Assembly (NCBI RefSeq): GCF_028453695.1 | Contig: NC_135781.1 | Span: forward strand, 11,469,640-11,533,639 | Direction of reading: 5' to 3' | Origin: Augochlora pura | Taxonomy: Eukaryota; Arthropoda; Insecta; Hymenoptera; Halictidae | DNA length: 64,000 nucleotides | The notes under the pieces: generated by a model | The model's input: only the letters and a program-made list of their open reading frames with translations | Told to the model about the DNA's origin: nothing | The model's database searches: none | In this document: one piece after another, positions 25,501-38,800 of the stretch | Numbering within the stretch: the stretch's first letter is position 1 | Layout of the letters: every line of letters starts with the position of its first letter | Made by a program: the position numbers and the translations under genes

Positions 25501-28500
25501 CGGAGACCGCGCGGGAGGGACTTGCATCAACTAAACCCCCATCGTATAACTCACGACCCTTGTTTCGCGGCTGATCGACGTTTCGAAATATTTCCCGACC
25601 GTACGTCCAGACGTTGCTCGCTGTTCAGCTTCCTGTCTCCTTACAATTCGCAGGCAGTCCTACACCAGGACAAAACCGGTCTCCGGTGATGGACTCGCGG
25701 AAGATAAGGGAGCATTCATGACAAAGACAAAACGCGCTCGCCGCGCTTGTGTACGGACTCGCACGGTACGGTGTCGGCGTTCCTCTTCCCTCTACCCCTA
25801 TCCCGCGCACCCCTTGAGCGATCGCTCGTCTCCCGTTTAGCGGGACTCTCCCGGCGCGAGACAATGCGCGAAAACTTTTATTATTAATGTTTTGCGCGAA
25901 AGATAACGCCGCTCGAAGCGAGACGCACCCTAGCCCACGCGGCTCGCTGCCCGGGGCTCTTCTTTGCGTTTTTTCGCCCAACACCCTACCCTGTCGTCGA
26001 CCAAGGCCGATGATGCGCCGATGTCTCGCGTTCACGCTACTCGACGTCCCACGGTGAGACGACGTGACAGGGATCAGAAATCAATTTCCTTAAAATTGTT
26101 AACTGGAGACGAATTGGTGTTGCTTGAGAAGCAACTGACTGTATATGATACAGTGAACTTCATTCTCTAATATGTGTCTTTGTTTTCTTGCGACCGATAG
26201 TTGTAGATCGCAGAGACTCATACTTCTCATTAAGAGCTCTGATGATTTCACAACGTTAATTCGTGACTCTAAGAAATATTATTTCAGAAGTCACAGTAAT
26301 TTCATTAATGGAACCGAAACAGGAGAGTTAAAATTTATCATTGCATTCTACGCATCAAAATATAATATTGTGAGTACTAGTACTTAAGGTTAAAAATGCT
26401 AAACTAGTGTTTAAATTGAAGGAGTGTGGGATAACTAGTAGCGACGAATATAATATATACCTTATAAAAAATGAACCCTTTCCTCTTAGATACACGGACT
26501 GGAATGACGACAAAATTAAAAACTGATGCTTTTTCATTGTTTTACCTAACGAAAATTAAAAGAAAGATAGGATATTTTAAAAACTTGAATTTATTATTTC
26601 TTTGCTCATACCAATCAATTACAATTTCTACATTTTTTCGTATATTTTCTAGTATTCTACTTCCTTTATCATCTAAAAAAATTCGAAGTTGTTTGGATCA
26701 ATCTTTAAAAAATTATTCCGTTTTAAAAGGTGTCCCAATACCGAAGGTAACATATAATGTAACAAACAACTGAAAATACAGTACTTATTTATTTGCAAAC
26801 GTATTTATCGATGTCTAAACCGTCGTAATTTCGTAAAAAATAATCGTACAGTAATAAATTAGCACTAATTTGAAAGTTTGAAGTCACCACTTTTGCAATC
26901 TATTATTCATTATTTCCAAAGATTTTGTTGCGTAATATATAGTGAGGGAGTCGGAGATGCTTATTGTATGAAAAATAATACTTATTGAATCTGCCACAAC
27001 TTTAAAGTTTGGAGTCCACTTATCCCAACGACACATTTGGACAACTATTTTTAACAAACATAGTTTACCTAAAATCGGGAAGATTGTTTGTAACAATGAA
27101 TTTAGTATTTCACGTTTTTCCGGAAACCAGGACGGATGAAATACAGGCTTAAATGAATTTTCCTTTTACAAATAACAATTATAGGTTTCGAGCAGCGGGA
27201 TTGCATGGGACACACAGAAATGAGTATAAAAGTATTCGATTATTGAACATTCTTCCGAGGTTGTTCTACATTCATTTGTTTTACATAGCCTAAAAGCAAG
27301 AGAACCGCCGAAAGTTTGAAGAGAAATTTTCGCAGCGATTTAATTAGCATTCCTATGAGTCCGCGTAAATCAAACGCACGGTATGCAGCCGTGGAAAGGA
27401 AAGCGAGATATCTCCCCCGAAGAATGTTTATTAATTATTTTCTCTCGTCCGGCTTGATCGCGGCACCTTCGCAGCCCAGGAAGAAATTCAGCACGGAAAT
27501 TGTTGGATCAAAATATCGGGTGATACGGCGACGACGTGAGTCGGGAGCTGCCGGGGATCGTCGAAGAGCGGTGTCCGTTTAGGCTGCACCGCCATGAATA
27601 TTTGTTAAATCGGGGCTGGATACTCGGCAAAGGGTATGATTAACTCGGCCCATCCTTGGTCTAGTCCAGATAACTCATTCAAGACGGTCTGGCCGCAATA
27701 AGACGAAGGTCCGGACGCTCGGGACATATTCTCGGTCGTAGCGCGTGAGTTAGGACTGCTCCAGGAACGGCTGGCCGTTAGCAGTTAGTCGGTAAATAAC
27801 CTAGACACCCTCCTCGACTACCCTTCTACGTGGATAGATACGCTATCTTCAACGCGGGACCTCTCTCTAGCTATAGATCGGTTTTCGGTCGGACTAGTTG
27901 CATTCACGCGAGGCTGAACACCGGCTACTGACATTGATGAAGTGTTATTAACACTTGCCGGGCCGAAGTGTTTGACAATTCAGTGTTTTCTGTTGTGGCA
28001 AACATTCTGAAATCTACCACTTACTGTTTTACATATTTACTTTAAGGACATTTTTTCTCATTCGTTTATTTTATTTGCTTCACAGTGATCACTAATGAAA
28101 CCTTCAGCCGCCTACGTCAATGCGGCGAAAAATTACGTGGTTGTAGCAAAAATCGTTTTCCTTTTCTACTGATTGTTCCGCACTAAAGGCTGGAACAAAT
28201 CAAAAGACTTTTCATGATAATAATTAAAGTCTCTTTAATTTCACGGTAATAAAACAGATAAATGACGACTCCATCTGGACCTCAAATAACACCAACCGTC
28301 CGTAGCATGCAGTTTCTTAAACAATCTATTACTTTCTTCAAAATTTATTTCATCGCATCCCAAATGACATCTGGTCATTAGAAGTCTGGTCATCGTCCAA
28401 CTATTGTTTTATTGTCTGCTATTGTGAATTCTTGAGGCACGCGGATTCCTCGCGTGCGTCACCCGAGAATGCGAGTCTTACCCGTGGTTAATCATTAGTT

Positions 28501-31500
28501 TCGACGGTCATTTTGTCTTTCAATGTAATTTTTTAAACTAATCAATCAATATTTCCCTTACTCTCACCGAAAAATGTACATTTACAATTACGTTTGTTTC
28601 ATTTTCAAATCACGCCCACACCATAGCAACCTTCGACCTAACAGCGATACAGGATTCATCTCCATATCGTCATAAAACTTGAGTACTCACATACAATCAA
28701 CTCATTTACTTGTTATTCGTTAAATTAAAGTTTTGAAATATATTTATGCAAAGCGAGATAGTATCACTCACTGCAATTATTATTATCCTTAAGAGAATTG
28801 TAGGGAACGGCTTGAACCTGTTCGCTACATAATCAAGCAAAAAAAACATTGATAAAAAATCATAAGAAGAGTGCTTTTCTTGAATGTTCGCTTTGTAGAA
28901 ATCTTGAATACTTTTAGCACTTTGTCCACCAATTACGTCATTCATTATGTCAACTGATGCTCGGATAATCAAGGTTCCACCGTTAGAGATTCAAGAATTA
29001 CATTTCTCTTCGTTGAAGTCTAGAATATATGAAAGTTCTTTAAGCTCTCTTTTGGAAAAGTTTTAAATGATCGACGACGAATTAAATATTAAATTGGTGC
29101 CGGTAATTCGCGAGGCGGGGGCTGAATTTTGACGTTCCAATGGATCTGAAAGAACGCCGTCGAAGACAAAACGGTTGTCGATGCGCGGAGGGGACGTCCA
29201 AGAGGTCTCGACAGGCGTCCCTCTTGCTTCTCTTTGTGAAGTAGTTTCGTTATTGACCGGCCGAAGAGTACAACTCGTTCACGGACGGGAACACTTAATC
29301 CAAGTGGGTGCTCCGTTAAACCGATGACAGGAAACGTCGGGGCGCTACCGCGCTCGGTGATATATCGATATTCGCGAGAAGTGTCTGCGGTAGGGGTCGA
29401 AACGGTGAAACACAGCCGGGGTGTTAGCGACTCGGTCACGAAGAAACCTCGTACGCCTGTCGCTCGTGAACGGTACTTGTTGATTCTTCGACAAAATGAT
29501 CGATCGCCCGGAATTACTGCCAAAATACTTGGCGGAGCTTGCCTTGATTAATTCCCGAGGATAGACAAGCTGTTGCACGGCAAACGAGGCCCGAAAGAAC
29601 TTCGAGAGCCTTGATTAGGCCCATAGATCAACCAAAACTGATTTGCATTCGAATGATTTGTAGCAGCGGAATAATCAGATTTCATTTTCGGAGCGGCAAT
29701 ATATATTTATTTTATACATTTATTAATTCTGAACAGTTCTAGGTAAACAGTAATTGATAATAAAAAAAGAAAACGCGTTGCTAAGGTCAAAATGAGAGAT
29801 CTCTCCCATCGATCACGTAGGGTATTACTTTGAAGTGGTGAGATCTCCCTATTCGGTTGAAATATTAAGAACAGTGCTGCATTTTTCGTTATTTTTTCGA
29901 TATGTTAAATGTATTTATTTGATGGGCAGAGCCCTTTGAAATATACGAATATATATAAATGAAATAACAAGAATATATAATGACTGTTATATTACAACAG
30001 GAATGTAAATTGTTGAGTGGACATTTTTTTTTTTCGAAGTGCAACGGTCAGCTATTCGCAGTGTTAATTAACACTGAAATCGCTAATTTACCGCTCGTAA
30101 TGTACGGGTTGCCATCTAACAGGCTTTATGGAGCAGAATGGGTGCAGAGAATAATCAGACAGGACAGAGCAGTTAGGATAGCCTGTGAACCAACCGATAG
30201 CGGCAAATGACCATTGCTGACACCAACAGCGTCTCGGTATACGCTTCGATAATTATATACGCGTCTACACAAGGAAACAGGAGTGCTATGTCAGCCTTTA
30301 CTTAGGACTGTAATCACTTGGGCTCGTCGGGTGTCGAGCAGATAACGTAATTATGTCAACAAAAATGTTGAAGGGTCAGAAACAAACTTTTCGTTCCGGT
30401 ACGAGAATCGTCTATTTCTACTTTTTATTTTATGTAAATCGATTATTATATCGCGAATTTTTATGCAGTTTCAGTTTTTACAAGTTTATAAAATGGGAGA
30501 AGAAGTTTTTTTTCACCATAAAACTACAATTTAAAATTGATTCAGTAATCTCATCCTTAATTTTGTTATAACAATTGCTAAAGAATTGCATCAGTTAGTA
30601 TTTGTTTCAATATGCAACATAAGTCCGTTTTACACTGAAAATGTTTTCACTTACGTCTAATATTTAGGATAATAAAAAACAGGAGAAAAAAATCAACTGC
30701 AGGAAGTTATTAGCAGAAAAGAAAATACTTGTTTTATTTATTCTGACTCGTGAGTAGAATAATTAACATAAAGTGAAGCATGATGTTACATAGAAGAATT
30801 TCCATCATATAAACTAATACATATTTTTTATTGTGACACAATAAAATAAAAAATACAATATCGATTTAGTAGAATAGTATGTCGATTTAGTATTGTAGAA
30901 ATATAGTATATTGATTTCTACAAATTATTTATTTTCCGAAAACATTTTAGATGTGCTGCTCCAACTTATCGTACATTGTTTTCAGTCTCTCAAATTAATT
31001 TCGAAAAATATAAATTTACTGAAAGATTCACGAGCCAATCTCGATCGGTAGAACGGCCGTATTTTTCGGTTCATTGTCAGCAATGACATCGGCGACATTG
31101 TGAGTGCTAAGCATGTTCGGACGCGCGAGGATGAGCGGGTCGAATGCGCGCCGATCCCGGTGCAAATGAAAAAAGAAAGGTCAACCGAGTTATTGTTTCC
31201 GTGATGAATGCACATAAAATAATGAAACTTCGAAAGTACACCGGTCTGGGAGAGAAAAAAATATATCGCACGTAATACGAGCGACAGCGCCATAGGGGTT
31301 CCACACGCTCCACGTACGCCAGCCGGGTATTTATTGTCCGTGGTCAAGGCCGAAGATGATACAGTTCGCCTAACCGGCCGAGGACAAGAGATTCACCCCC
31401 GGCCGGTACTTCGGATTTATCGCAACTTTAACATTACACAGAAGTTGGAAACGGCGCGAGGGATTCCGCGGATATTTATACGGTTTGAATGCACGTACGA

Positions 31501-32595
31501 GGATCATTCTAATGGTTTTATTATACTGATACTCGCCGGATTTCTCGGTGGACGCATTCGCGCCCGCATCCACGCCGATCCCGTGGTTTCCACGATTCAT
31601 CGTCCTCAGGGTTCGAAAATTCCCTGCGAGGTGGGTGCCAGTGACAGACTTCAGCAAACGAAATTACTTCGAAAAGTGTTTTATTGTTGTCATAACTAGA
31701 AATATAATCATTCTGGACCGTTTGTTTGCACCCTAGCACCGAACATCATAATATAAAAGAATTAAAAAATTTTGCTGCATTGGTTTCAACTCGATAAAAT
31801 CATTTAAAGAAGAAAGAAATGTCCGTATCTTCTGTAGCGTACAATTATAGAAATCATTTTTATTAAATATACTGACTACTAATTACTCTGAAACGTAGAC
31901 GTTAGAACGTAACTATTAATAACTCGGGCAGTGACTAAACAATTTTTAATGACTCAATGAATTTTTTAAATTATTTTCTCCGTTAATTTCATACGGAACA
32001 AACTGTTTCATTCACACGCATTAACAATATTATCCACGTTATAAGAGGAAAATGTTCATGTTACACGAATTCATAGAACGCGTAAAATCGAGATTTCGTA
32101 TACACGTCCAACGTATGGGTCCGACGTATGCGTCAGACGCATTTATATTAATTTAACAGGATATAATGCTTTTGTTTTCCTATGAGCAATATTCGAATAG
32201 AAAATATTTACGATAAAAGAACCTACCTATACGCATTATCGCGTTATACGACAGTCCACCTGCTGGCTAACTCATTGTATGATACTAATAGCAGAGAAAG
32301 GCTTACAATGAAACATCCCCAAGATGTGATAGCATAAACATAATCCTATACGCTACATAGGTACAACATAAAATTCTGCGAACTGCAAAGGAAATTTTCA
32401 CATGATTCCCATCTTAGTTTAAAGCATCTATGTTCAGTGGATAAATTGCAAGAAAATGTATCAGAGGGTAATTAAAAAGAAAAACTATACACGTATGAAA
32501 TGTGTATGCACTATGCTCGATTCTTTTTCACAAAGCAATCTTTTTACAGTCGCATTACTAAACAGATAGTAACCCCTTAGCGATGCGCCAGTATA

Positions 32596-32922
32596 CAGAA
32601 TATTCCAAAAGTCATTCGCAATCGAAAAATGAGGAGTTCCTATGATTACGTAAAGCAATTTTTTTTCTTAGCGATAAGACAATCCGCGATTTCGTTCACG
32701 CGTTACTAACGAAAAACGGTAACCAATGAGAGGTGAGATCAGCTGGTGCGAGGCGGCCGAGCCAATAAGCCCAATTGGGCTTCGTCCACTCGTTGTCTCG
32801 AACGCCTCGCGCCAGCTGATTGCATCTCATTAGTTACCGTTTTTTGTTAATAACTCGTAACCGAAATCCTGGATTACATTTTCGCTGAGATAAAAATTGC
32901 TTCGAATGATTTCAGGAACCTC
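32596..32922. mobile_element. Long palindromic (foldback) MITE-like element
   Basis: Two arms of about 120 bases, 32631-32755 and 32803-32922, are imperfect reverse complements. Matched pieces include acggtaaccaatgag with ctcattagttaccgt, and cagctggtgcgaggcg with cgcctcgcgccagctg. The centre carries a perfect 12-base palindrome, gcccaattgggc (32769-32780). The outer left part (32596-32630, cagaatattccaaaagtcat...) has no partner on the right, so the right end is truncated or decayed. There is no coding capacity. From memory, palindromic repeats of this form recur in bee genomes, but I cannot check that here. Confidence 0.78.
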
Positions 32923-33030
32923 TATGTATCATATCTTTAAGAAAAGTAATAATTTAATCATAAAAAACTTAATTCCAATGTGCTCACGTAGGGAACAGCA
33001 TTGTCAGTGTTCTATCGTGTACGCGTAATT
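32923..33030 (+). repeat. Dispersed repeat, copy 1
   Basis: This segment is similar to 52897-53017 along its whole length. Shared stretches include aattccaatgtgctc, cgtag-gaa-agcatt, and agtgtt-tatcgt-tac-gtaatt. Copy 2 has about 13 extra bases (ctgtcacatattt region). Copy 1 starts exactly where the palindromic element at 32596-32922 stops, so that element either inserted next to this repeat or was cut by it. There is no coding capacity; family unknown. Confidence 0.72.
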
Positions 33031-34651
33031 CGCGTCGATCTCCGCCCTCCAGAGAAACAGCCCCGCGCAAAATTCAGCGGAGCCTAAGACGTTAAAACAG
33101 GGAGATTTTTGTTGTGTCATTTCCCATTGTTTGAACAATCTATTGCCGATCAATCGTAGATTGACCCGTTTGCCGTGTAATAAAGTGTTCTACTGTGACG
33201 CAGAAGGAGATAAGGAAGAGAACGTTAAGACGTTATTGACTAGCCTGACTGTAGACGATTCCTCGATCCCTCCGCGGTGAATTCGACCGGGGGCAGAGCG
33301 GCACTATAGAGCAACGGACCGCAAAGTGGTCTGAGGTGCGAGTCGATCGAGGTCCTGGTGGAACGTGGTTCCGACGCATCTTTCCTATCGAGAAGGTCGA
33401 TTTATCATCCCGAACGTTCCATAGGAATATTGAATACGACAAGATAATCTCTCGACACCCTTCTTCCCCCCCTAGCCATGGTACCCATCCCTCTGCCACC
33501 ATGACCGACAGCATCCCCGTTTTGCGGTAGCGCCAGTAAACGGTCGTGCTTAATGTACCGCACCGGCCGATAAGCCGTTATGCCGTCGTGACGTAGCCTC
33601 TAGTTTTTGCCTTGCAAAATACAAACGTGCACCCTTTCTTCGTTGACGATCCCGCGTGACAGCGGCACCAGTCACTGACAGAACTCGTTATCGGGGCCCA
33701 CGTGTGCTCCCGCGTACACGCTCAACAGCAACGGGTACGACAAGGGCACGTTCCGTGTCTCTCCCGCTTTCTTTTCCCAACCCTCCGCCGCCGCTGTCTC
33801 TGTCGACTCTCAAAATGTTACTGGGCGATATTATCACCGCTATTATCGCAACCAATTATGCCGTATACGTAGCGTAACGTTGCCGGTGTAATCATCGAAC
33901 GTTTTGCCGTCCGCTGCAGTTCCGAAGCATCCCGTCGCAGGGAACGAACAACGAGTCGATCCGACTGGTTCCTCGCGTGTCTTAAACCTCCCTACGAAGT
34001 TTTATTAGATCTTTGCATCCCGGTGGTACGAATCGTTATCTAACCACTTTGTGCTTCAAGATCTCCTTCAGACCTATCGGCTTATCTCGCGGCTACGAAC
34101 TCCGACGGCTAAGATAGCAATCGGCGCGGCTTAATTATGCGGAGTTCGGCCGACGGATCCGAGCAGTTATGCTAATCCGACTTTATTAATAAGGACTCCA
34201 ACCGAAGTGGATATCGCTGTAGGAAACGGTCGTCTCAACCCTTCGATCCGCGCCAGAGTCGCTACACGGCCCCGACCACAGCTCTTTGCAGGTCCGGCGT
34301 GCTAAGTAAGCGAGATTTCTCATATAATCGTTTTATCCGACGTTTACTTTCTGGGTCCTTTCCAGCGCCTGGGAAAATCAGCACGCCCCGCCGCGGCGCC
34401 CAAATTAATACGGAAATGCCCCTTATTAACCTTCGTTGCTGACTTGCCGGAGGACTTAGAGTCAAGAAGCTTAACGCCTCTTTGCTACTGCGGTTGGTCG
34501 GACTTCTTGAAAATTCAATTCTTTCTCGTCATATTACGAATATAGTTCGTTTTATTAATTCAGATAAAACTGATATTTTTATTACAAAGTAATGAAAATC
34601 ACTAGTTTCTGATTTTTTCTTTTACTTTCTTATTTGAATATTTAGATAAGT

Positions 34652-34679
34652 ATTTGTATTTTTAATTAAAAATACAAAT
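34652..34679. repeat. 28-base perfect palindrome
   Basis: Bases 34652-34665 are the exact reverse complement of 34666-34679. The centre is tttttaattaaaaa and the ends are atttgta / tacaaat. It lies in an AT-rich stretch. It could extrude as a cruciform, form a hairpin in RNA, or be what remains of a small inverted repeat element. Its core TTAATTAA also matches a homeodomain site. Confidence 0.75.
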
Positions 34680-35862
34680 TTCAATCTTCAAATAATCCAA
34701 ATAACAAAAGTTATACTTCATACTTATAAAGTTACTAACATTAAGAATAGTTCGGTTTATATCATAATATTAAGTATGTGAGATCTACGTATTGTAAGAC
34801 CTTTGATATTTTTCTGGAAACATTGAACTTTAAATTTTCTGTAAACATGGTTCACACGACGTAGTTATTAAAAGTATTGAGACCAAAGACAATAATACCC
34901 CAAAGAAATCTTGTGAATTCTAGTGGAATTAGGCCATAGAATTTTCATAGATCCTAACCGATGGTGTTACAATGCAAGTGATGCTATTAAGAATAAATAG
35001 ATAGAACGAGATATAGTAGAACATATAGTAAAGAGTTGCCTTTAAACGTTCTCGCGTGTCTCTGTTTACTATACAAGGCTAATTACTGTTCGCTAAAAAC
35101 GCTCGAAAGTAGTCAACTTCAATATCCCGCAAAATACTCCAGTTAGATGTCGGCGATTCCAAACAAATGGTGGTTAAATGCTCTCGACGACAGACGACAC
35201 CAGCACTAATTAAGCAACCGATATGTCTGTGCCCGTGTCTGCAGCCTAGAGGTTTTTTCAGCGCGTCCGCGACAAAACCGGCTGTTTTCCAAAGCGAGCG
35301 AAGGAATCGGGAAAACGTATTCACGTCATGCACAGTTGCGTTTGTCTCGCTCTTCTTTTGACAATGATCGCGCACGCGGCCGTGACGTTATTTCCCATAA
35401 TAAAACCGAGCAATGAAATTTAACCGCGGCCCGACTGTGACGCGCCGCCGTTCGAAACCGGCGTGGCGGGGCTGCATAGTTTTTGTTTCGGATCGCGGCC
35501 GAAAGAAGAACTTTATCTAAAAAAGACTGGCCGCGATTGATAATAGCCATGGCTGAGGACTCTGCACGCGATCTAGTCTCGAGCGCGACAGACAAAGGCG
35601 CTGTCAACGATTTCGATGGCGCGCCCTCCGGCTCTGAATAACCGGAAGTGACACAGGTGTCAGGACGAGTGGATTGTTCTGACAGCCAGTTATCGGTTAT
35701 CGACGATTTTCGAATTTATCAGTGCTCGACAAGACGACAGGGTCGGCCCGGCTCGGCGGTGCTCCCATTAACGCAGCGAATGCACCCCATGACTGTCACG
35801 ATGCGGCGCCGCGCCGGATCATTTATATATTCAGCGTCCGAAAGGAATCACGTGCGGCTCCC

Positions 35863-35883
35863 ATGACTCCCGGGGGGAGTCAT
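35863..35883. promoter_or_regulatory. Perfect inverted repeat with bZIP-like half sites
   Basis: atgactccc and gggagtcat are exact inverted copies separated by ggg. Each arm carries TGACTC/GAGTCA, a half site typical of AP-1/CNC-type bZIP factors. The palindrome is certain; a regulatory role is inferred. Confidence 0.35.
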
Positions 35884-38800
35884 TCGAGAATTACAATCGA
35901 TCGTTAAGGCGGAATTTCCTACACGCGTCCGATGTATGCCAGGGTTGGTTGTTTCGATAAAAATCTGAACGCAAACGTATTGTGGCGAATTTCAACGTTC
36001 GCGCATAAAGAATTATTACCAACCAGAGTTACGATAATGTTCACTTGTTCTTTACTCAATCTACAAAGTTACCTATATGTCTCTTTATCATTCAGTAAAT
36101 GATTTCTCAATAAGATGTTCGTCCCACTTTTTGTATGCATTTTGAATATTCTCCCTTTTTCTCTCCGTCAAAATTCTTAACACGATCTTTTAGTCATCTT
36201 CTTCTAACTATTTGATAATGTTACGTCACCTTTTCTACAGACATTTTTCTATCTGATAGACGGTAACACAGTATTAATTAAGGAATGTTGGTGTCTCTAT
36301 ACAAATTTCGTCCACTGTATATAACAATAGAGTCATGGTACGCAAATCCTACGCGTCACATCTGTCTGGTCGCACGCGTCTAACGCTAATAGAAAATATC
36401 ATCGGCGCGTGGACATTGAGTTTAATCGCATGCGGGGAACACATACGTCCAGTCGTTTATGTCCACCGCTTATAGGAAATCCTACCTTTACGCGAACACT
36501 CTGTCCCCGGTTAATCGAACAGGGTGCAGGCGTAAGATGGCATCGGACCAAATACCTATAGAATATGGATCTTGTTCCATGGTTTGCTCGCCGGTTCGGC
36601 GAGGCTGATGGCGGGGTGGCGCGGCGAAGAGAAGGGAACGGTGTTAGTTTCCGTGGCATTGACGTTCCACAATACAGGCCTGATGCCGTTGACACCCCCA
36701 TTTGCAACCCCCGGCCGCAATCTCTGCCGTCGCGGAACTGCGTACCGAAAGTGCGTCAGGGTGAATCTTATTCATCCCCTTCCGTGTCTCTCACGATATT
36801 TCCTGTCGACCTCGCAGCACAACCACGAGATCTCGGGAAAGTCGGCTCGGATCATCGAGGGGCCACCGTGAATATTCTCGGCAATTCGCGGGACCGTCGA
36901 TACAAGGTCGAAACGTCGAAAATATAAAGTAACGTTGAAAGCGATAAACCGGCGTCGCCGTCGACGTCGTCGTCCGAGAAGTTTTATTAGCCCCGGTTTA
37001 CACAGCAGCGACCTGCCATTCCCGGAGGAAACGGAGCATGAATCCTTCCCGTAAAATCTATTATCGGCCTGCTTATCGGTCCTACTCATAGGACAATGGA
37101 TAATATCGGCGTTAACCATCCTCGAACGACCGCGAGCGAGCGTCGATCAGTGACATCGTTATCAGTTGTTTCCGGCTCACCAGCCACTTCGGAACGATCG
37201 TTCGGCAAGATGGCGACCGGCGATCGCACAGCTGCTTTTTGGGGTGGACGCGTATGCAGTGAACTGCACGTATATATTTAGATCAGACGGAAAAAATTTA
37301 CCCTTTGCGATCTGAGGTTTTTTCTACCTTTTGTTTCTAAATTTTCTTTAATATTATCCGACTTAATGGATTCCTATAGTTGGCTTCGTAATCTATTTAA
37401 AATGATTAAAAAGTATTACGATTGTTCTTACATACCATCAAGGTCATTTATGGTAATTCCTGGAAAGGTTATAACGGCAGTACGCGCGGTTCATAAACCG
37501 AGCGTGGCTCTGTCCTTCCGTCGCGGCTCGGAGGGAAGCATGTTTTAACTCGCTGACTCGACAGCGTAGCAGCATGTTGAAAGTTTTTCATTAATAAATC
37601 GTAAACAAAGTCGGCGGATATTATATTCGTTAAGGAAAAAATAATTTTTGGGGACCCCTCATTTCTTGGAGTTACAATGGTTTTGGTACAATTTTGCTAC
37701 ATATGTATATATTGGTTGAAATGATAGCAAGTTCGAAAGCATTTGACGATTACCCCGAGAAATATGATCGACATAATTTAAATCTGAATGAACGGCAGTC
37801 CCGGGCCGCTACGTGTTCGTTAACGCCTCCTCCACGAGTAGCGCGGTGCGACGCGTCGCGCGATTAACCGGAATTACGATGTTAGCATTTTAAGCGTCGA
37901 ATTAACGACTGCGGAACGTGCTCGCGTTAAAGCTGCATCGACGAAGAAATCTCGAACCGATCGCGAGCCCGTATTCTGGTCAGGTTTCGCGTGCCGGTAA
38001 TCGAAGCTGCATCCCCGGCCAATAATTTTGTTTATAGTAAATCGTGCGGTGGCAACCCCGGAAATATTTTTCAGCAGTCCGTTCGCCCATCTCCCTCTAT
38101 CCCCGCGGCCCCTCGGGGGTATTATCATTCGCGCAGGTCTGTACTCGATAATGGCAGTATTCAGTCGTGTATGATACGGAGAGATAACCGGCTGATAGCG
38201 GCGAGAACGGAAAATGCGGCCGGCGACCGAAATCCGGCTAATGGTTTCACTGAATCAAACCAGAGCCCGGCCGTTTAACGGAGCAAACAGACAGAAAATG
38301 GAGCGCAACCGCATATAAAGAGTCGATGATAACGAAATGATATATGACTCGCCGCGAATAACAGAGGAGAGAACCGAAACCGACGGGCTCGCCCTGCCCT
38401 GCTGTTTCTCGCGCCGTCCCCCCTCGCTGACCCCCCCTATCACCCCTTACTACTTCGGTCGACGCTCGCCTCTGGCTAGGGGTTATACGGCTCCCTTCTG
38501 TGATTGATCGGCTCGGAGATATACCCCGGTATATTCACTACGGGATTAAGTGAATGCGCGAACACTTAATAATCCGTATAATATATATCTTTCTATCTTA
38601 GGCGTCGGCTCCACGGCCGTGCACGTGTTGTCAGGGTATCTGGATGCGCGCGATAGTTACCCGTGTCACCGATCCTGACCGTCATTCGTGACTGCGAATC
38701 GCGATCCAACTTTAATGACTTTCGGTCCCCGGCGCGACTTGCGGCACGCGCTTCTATTCTCGGAATTGTTCATCGGCCATCGGTGCGTTTCGTTGGGTAT

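Larger units (their letters stand above)
15374..32595 (-). other. Presumed upstream intron or 5' region of the LMO gene; no recognisable exon
   Basis: The acceptor at 15374-15375 needs an upstream exon encoding the first LIM1 knuckle and ending in CG or AG to complete an Arg codon. I searched the minus strand for CAGC / IQDR-type coding sequence and found none here. The stretch holds an imperfect hairpin (17709-17857), a homeodomain-motif-rich block (about 18120-18300), a (TC)16 microsatellite (22517-22548), and a CpG-rich block (about 25130-26040) that could host a promoter. The tracts 16260-17200 and 26040-27200 are AT-rich and featureless. Confidence 0.55.

Noticed and set aside
28270..28310. 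Minus-strand ttggtgttat as a possible miR-971-like seed
   Set aside because: Only the first ten or so bases match my memory of that microRNA, the rest differs, and there is no hairpin partner.
38660..38700. Minus-strand GQDR before a GT, as a candidate first LIM1 exon of the LMO gene
   Set aside because: The upstream residues (AVTNDGQDR) lack the required C-x2-C knuckle and any LIM similarity.
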